Below, piece after piece: positions 49,066 to 51,079 of a stretch of 51,079 bases of DNA. Within the stretch, counting starts at the first letter, position 1. Each line of letters opens with the position of its first letter. Origin of the DNA: Bradyrhizobium hipponense. GTDB taxonomy: Bacteria; Pseudomonadota; Alphaproteobacteria; Rhizobiales; Xanthobacteraceae. The DNA lies in contig NZ_VSTH01000019.1 in assembly GCF_008123965.1 (NCBI RefSeq), positions 167,013 through 218,091 on the forward strand, written 5' to 3'. The translations under genes were made by a program, and so were the position numbers. The notes beneath the pieces were generated by a model. That model did no database searches. It had not been told where the DNA came from and saw only the letters and a list, made by a program, of their open reading frames with translations.

Positions 49066-50916
49066 TTATTTCGGGCGACGCTTGACCTCGCGCACCGCGC
49101 CGCGCGCGGCGCTGGTGGTGAGTGCGGCATAGGCCTGGAGCGCGGTGGAGACGTTGCGCTTGCGGTTCGTCGCCTGCCAGGCGGCATCTCCCTTCGCCTC
49201 TTCCGCAGCGCGGCGGCTGGCGAGCTCCTCGTCGGAGACCTCCAAGGTGATGCTGCGGTTCGGAATGTCGATCGCGATCAGGTCGCCGGTCCGCACGAGC
49301 CCGATGTTGCCGCCTTCGGCGGCTTCCGGCGACAGATGCCCGATCGACAGGCCGGACGAGCCGCCGGAGAAACGGCCATCGGTGACGAGCGCGCAGGCTT
49401 TGCCGAGGCCCATCGATTTCAGATAGCTGGTCGGATAGAGCATCTCCTGCATGCCGGGGCCACCGCGCGGGCCTTCGTAGATGATGACCACGACCTCGCC
49501 GGCGACGACCTTGCCGCCCAAAATGCCTTCCACCGCGGCGTCCTGGCTTTCGAACACCCGCGCGGGGCCGGAGAATTTCAGGATCGAGGCATCGACGCCG
49601 GCGGTCTTCACGATGCAGCCGTCCTGCGCAAGGTTGCCGTAGAGCACGGCGAGGCCGCCGTCCTTGCTGAAGGCGTGATCGAGGTTGCGGACCACCCCCT
49701 TCTCGCGATCGGTATCGAGCTCGTCGTAACGGCGCTCCTGGCTGAAGGCGACCTGCGTCGGGATGCCGCCGGGCGAGGCGCGGAAGAAGGTGCGCACCGC
49801 TTCGCTCTTCGAGCGCTTGACGTCCCAGCGCTCCAGCGCGTCGCTCATGGTCAGTGCATGCACGGTCGAGACCGAGGTGTCGATCAGGCCGGCGCGATCG
49901 AGCTCGCCCAGAATGCCCATGATGCCGCCGGCGCGATGCACGTCCTCGACATGCACGTCGGCAACCGATGGCGCCACCTTGCAAAGGACAGGCACGCGGC
50001 GCGACAGCCGATCGATGTCGCGCATGGTGAACTCGACCTGCCCTTCATGGGCTGCCGCGAGCAGATGCAGCACGGTGTTGGTCGAGCCGCCCATCGCGAT
50101 GTCGAGCGTCATCGCGTTCTCGAACGCCTTGAAGTTGGCGACGTTGCGCGGCAGCACCGAGGCGTCGTCCTGCTCGTAATAGCGGCGGACGAGATCGACG
50201 ATGGTGTGGCCGGCTTCGACGAACAGCCGCTTGCGGTCGGCATGGGTTGCGACCACCGTGCCGTTGCCGGGCAGCGCAAGGCCCAGCGCCTCGGTCAGGC
50301 AGTTCATCGAATTGGCGGTGAACATGCCCGAGCAGGAGCCGCAGGTCGGGCACGCCGAGCGCTCGATCACCTTGACGTCCTCGTCGCTGACCTTGGAATC
50401 GGCCGCGGCGACCATGGCGTCGATGAGGTCGACGGCCTTGGTCTTGCCCTGCAGCTTGACCTTGCCGGCTTCCATCGGTCCGCCCGAGATGAACACGGCG
50501 GGAATGTTGAGCCGCAACGCCGCCATCAGCATGCCGGGCGTGATCTTGTCGCAATTGGAGATGCAAACCAGGCCGTCGGCGCAATGGGCATTGGCCATGT
50601 ATTCGACGCTGTCGGCGATCAGCTCGCGCGACGGCAGGCTGTAGAGCATGCCGTCATGGCCCATGGCGATGCCGTCGTCGACCGCGATGGTGTTGAACTC
50701 TTTCGCCACGCCGCCGGCCTGCTCGATCTCGCGGGCGACCAGCTGGCCGAGGTCCTTGAGGTGGACGTGGCCGGGGACGAACTGGGTGAAGGAGTTGACG
50801 ACCGCGATGATCGGCTTGCCGAAATCCGCATCCTTCATGCCCGTCGCGCGCCAGAGGCCGCGGGCGCCCGCCATGTTCCGGCCGTGGGTGGTGGTGCGGG
50901 AGCGATAGGCTGGCAT
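49066..50916 (-). CDS. ilvD: dihydroxy-acid dehydratase
   Basis: A 616-residue Fe-S dehydratase, the same length as E. coli IlvD, catalysing the third step of valine/isoleucine synthesis. The start is ATG 50916 ([20 protein letters not shown]); the frame is open upstream to 50955. Cluster cysteines are in [12 protein letters not shown] (about 122-126), and in [19 protein letters not shown] (about 192-212), with the family signature block at [19 protein letters not shown] (here [13 protein letters not shown]). The C-terminal signature is [20 protein letters not shown] and [22 protein letters not shown]. It is monocistronic here; the last 160 bases of the window hold its promoter region. Confidence 0.96.
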   Translation of the reverse strand: MPAYRSRTTTHGRNMAGARGLWRATGMKDADFGKPIIAVVNSFTQFVPGHVHLKDLGQLVAREIEQAGGVAKEFNTIAVDDGIAMGHDGMLYSLPSRELIADSVEYMANAHCADGLVCISNCDKITPGMLMAALRLNIPAVFISGGPMEAGKVKLQGKTKAVDLIDAMVAAADSKVSDEDVKVIERSACPTCGSCSGMFTANSMNCLTEALGLALPGNGTVVATHADRKRLFVEAGHTIVDLVRRYYEQDDASVLPRNVANFKAFENAMTLDIAMGGSTNTVLHLLAAAHEGQVEFTMRDIDRLSRRVPVLCKVAPSVADVHVEDVHRAGGIMGILGELDRAGLIDTSVSTVHALTMSDALERWDVKRSKSEAVRTFFRASPGGIPTQVAFSQERRYDELDTDREKGVVRNLDHAFSKDGGLAVLYGNLAQDGCIVKTAGVDASILKFSGPARVFESQDAAVEGILGGKVVAGEVVVIIYEGPRGGPGMQEMLYPTSYLKSMGLGKACALVTDGRFSGGSSGLSIGHLSPEAAEGGNIGLVRTGDLIAIDIPNRSITLEVSDEELASRRAAEEAKGDAAWQATNRKRNVSTALQAYAALTTSAARGAVREVKRRPK

Positions 50917-51079
50917 GGCGGTTTCCGTCCTGGTTGGGTCAGCCGGGCGGGGCAAATTTTCGAAGCCGCCTCAGGCCTTTCCGGCCGGATAGCGCACGGG
51001 GTGGGCGCGCGCAACGGGAACTTGGCCCGGACAGGGCTCCCCTGCTCCGGACGCGGGCTTTTCGTAGATCCTATGGGTG

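Noticed and set aside
1..51079. CRISPR arrays and complete insertion sequences
   Set aside because: No regularly spaced direct repeats, no cas-like genes and no intact transposase were seen anywhere in the window.

Overview
The window looks like chromosomal DNA of a Bradyrhizobium-type alphaproteobacterium (order Hyphomicrobiales). It is GC-rich, has three TRAP-type and ABC/DASS uptake systems, and keeps a rlpA / dac-tmk-holB-metG-tatD-MBL order that I recall as usual for this order. Intergenic repeats at 22-55 and 48941-49052 are of kinds I recognise from Bradyrhizobium, and several small-protein families also match that genus. The genus is inferred from memory, not from a search.

Region 1 (1-19630) is ordinary accessory metabolism. 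It holds a cobalt-type nitrile hydratase operon (alpha, beta, accessory; minus strand), an outer-membrane-like protein, a DASS-family anion transporter, the methionine transporter parts MetN and MetI without MetQ, and an iron-uptake pair. The iron pair is a TonB-dependent receptor broken by one frameshift, followed by a PepSY membrane protein, with two Irr-box-like palindromes upstream. Next come a frameshifted secreted protein convergent with an M24 peptidase, the osmoregulated periplasmic glucan pair opgD-opgH, a TetR regulator divergent from a crotonase through a symmetric double operator/promoter, and a tannase/feruloyl-esterase-like hydrolase.

Region 2 (19631-36573) has two TRAP transporters facing each other. 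The first is a DctP plus a fused DctQM, joined in an operon to an acyl-CoA synthetase. The second is a separate DctQ, DctM and DctP set with a possible GntR-type operator. After this comes the conserved housekeeping string on the minus strand: dac, tmk, holB, metG, tatD and an MBL hydrolase. metG carries a 140-residue histone-H1-like tail. An alpha/beta hydrolase and rlpA follow.

Region 3 (36574-48900) is the unusual part: a dense field of very small genes, mostly 26-75 residues, mixed with relics. The relics include the tail of a UPF0114 protein, an AraC domain, the start of an Ntn-hydrolase-like protein, a porin tail that still has its terminator, a DNA-ligase adenylation domain that has lost its catalytic lysine, a zinc-ribbon-like small protein, and an internally deleted tyrosine integrase next to a tRNA-Ser(UGA). 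A 48-residue gene is present twice, and another small family is seen three times, once whole and twice as fragments. I read this as the eroded remains of one or more tRNA-integrated islands in which small ORFs have persisted. A GT-C-type membrane glycosyltransferase and a repeat-containing secreted protein lie in the same stretch.

Region 4 (48941-51079) is a Bradyrhizobium-type repeat, then ilvD (branched-chain amino acid synthesis). The last ~160 bases are ilvD upstream DNA with no gene I can see.
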